Shown here: positions 15,012-15,027 of the stretch, piece after piece
How positions within the stretch are numbered: the first letter of the stretch is position 1
How the letters are laid out: the number at the start of each line of letters is the position of its first letter
Source of the DNA: JAKGBX01 sp965366835
GTDB taxonomy: Bacteria; Pseudomonadota; Alphaproteobacteria; Rhodobacterales; Rhodobacteraceae
Direction: 5' to 3'
NCBI GenBank assembly: GCA_965366835.1
Contig: CBDUGF010000095.1
Coordinates: forward strand, 1 to 15,027
Length of the DNA stretch: 15,027 nt
The notes under the pieces: generated by a model
What the model saw: the letters and a program-made list of their open reading frames with translations, nothing else
What the model was told of the DNA's origin: nothing
The model's database searches: none
Made by a program: the position numbers and the translations under genes

Positions 15012-15027
15012 GAGTATTTTTGCCAAG
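15012..15027. repeat. Rhodobacteraceae-type intergenic motif at the window edge
   Basis: The string GAGTATTTTTGCCAAG runs to the window end. From memory, close variants of this string next to GC-rich stem-loops recur between genes in many Rhodobacteraceae genomes. An ATG at 15010 opens a frame across it, but its ribosome site is badly spaced, so I do not call a gene. The window end prevents checking the full length. Confidence 0.35.

Noticed and set aside
14814..15026. 71-residue N-terminal extension of HemE
   Set aside because: The extra residues are Pro/Gly/Arg-rich and span the inverted repeat. HemE proteins normally begin near the chosen ATG, which has a good ribosome site.
15010..15027. 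Start of a new plus-strand gene (MSIFAK)
   Set aside because: GGGGA is only about 1 nt from the ATG, and the string matches a recurrent intergenic motif as I recall it. The window end prevents any further test.

Overview
The window looks like an alphaproteobacterial chromosome, most likely Rhodobacterales/Rhodobacteraceae. The reasons are high G+C throughout, alpha-type ribosome binding sites, a fused DctQM TRAP permease with a C-terminal DUF3394-type region, hemE at the right edge, and a terminal GAGTATTTTTGCCAAG string that I recall as a common intergenic motif in this family. No tRNA, rRNA, CRISPR array, insertion sequence or phage gene was seen.

Layout. Positions 1-367 (minus) are the 5' end of mgtE, a magnesium channel, with a TTG start. 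A 261-bp gap (368-628) follows and holds two GC-rich hairpins. gabT (GABA-type aminotransferase, minus) ends at 629 and starts at 2038. It is divergent from a PuuR-like XRE/cupin regulator (2245-2814, plus). The AT-rich divergent spacer carries a good sigma70-type promoter for gabT, and the -35/-10 spacer of that promoter resembles the E. coli PuuR box.

Positions 3021-13669 form one co-directional block of seven genes. In order they are a TAXI-type TRAP solute receptor, a fused TRAP permease, a UspA-family protein overlapping the permease, a nitrilase-superfamily amidase, a very long Orn/Lys/Arg-type PLP decarboxylase, an unassigned ATP-grasp ligase, and a C45/penicillin acyltransferase-like Ntn hydrolase. 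Spacings are 118, -8, 86, 61, 43 and 5 bp. A hairpin-rich convergent spacer separates the block from hemE (13779-14813, minus). Upstream of hemE is a 15-bp perfect inverted repeat.

How the genes may work together (inference). Housekeeping genes (mgtE, hemE) flank what looks like an accessory catabolic cassette. A TRAP system imports an organic solute. The set then contains one predicted carboxylate-amine type ligase (ATP-grasp), one amino-acid decarboxylase, two predicted amide hydrolases (nitrilase family and C45 Ntn) and one omega-aminotransferase, under a regulator whose best known relative senses putrescine. This recalls the 'protect an amine by amidation, process it, release it' logic of the E. 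coli Puu pathway, but with unrelated ligase and hydrolase families. No gamma-glutamylputrescine synthetase, oxidase or aldehyde dehydrogenase is in the window. The substrate is unknown, and this is the most interesting part of the region.
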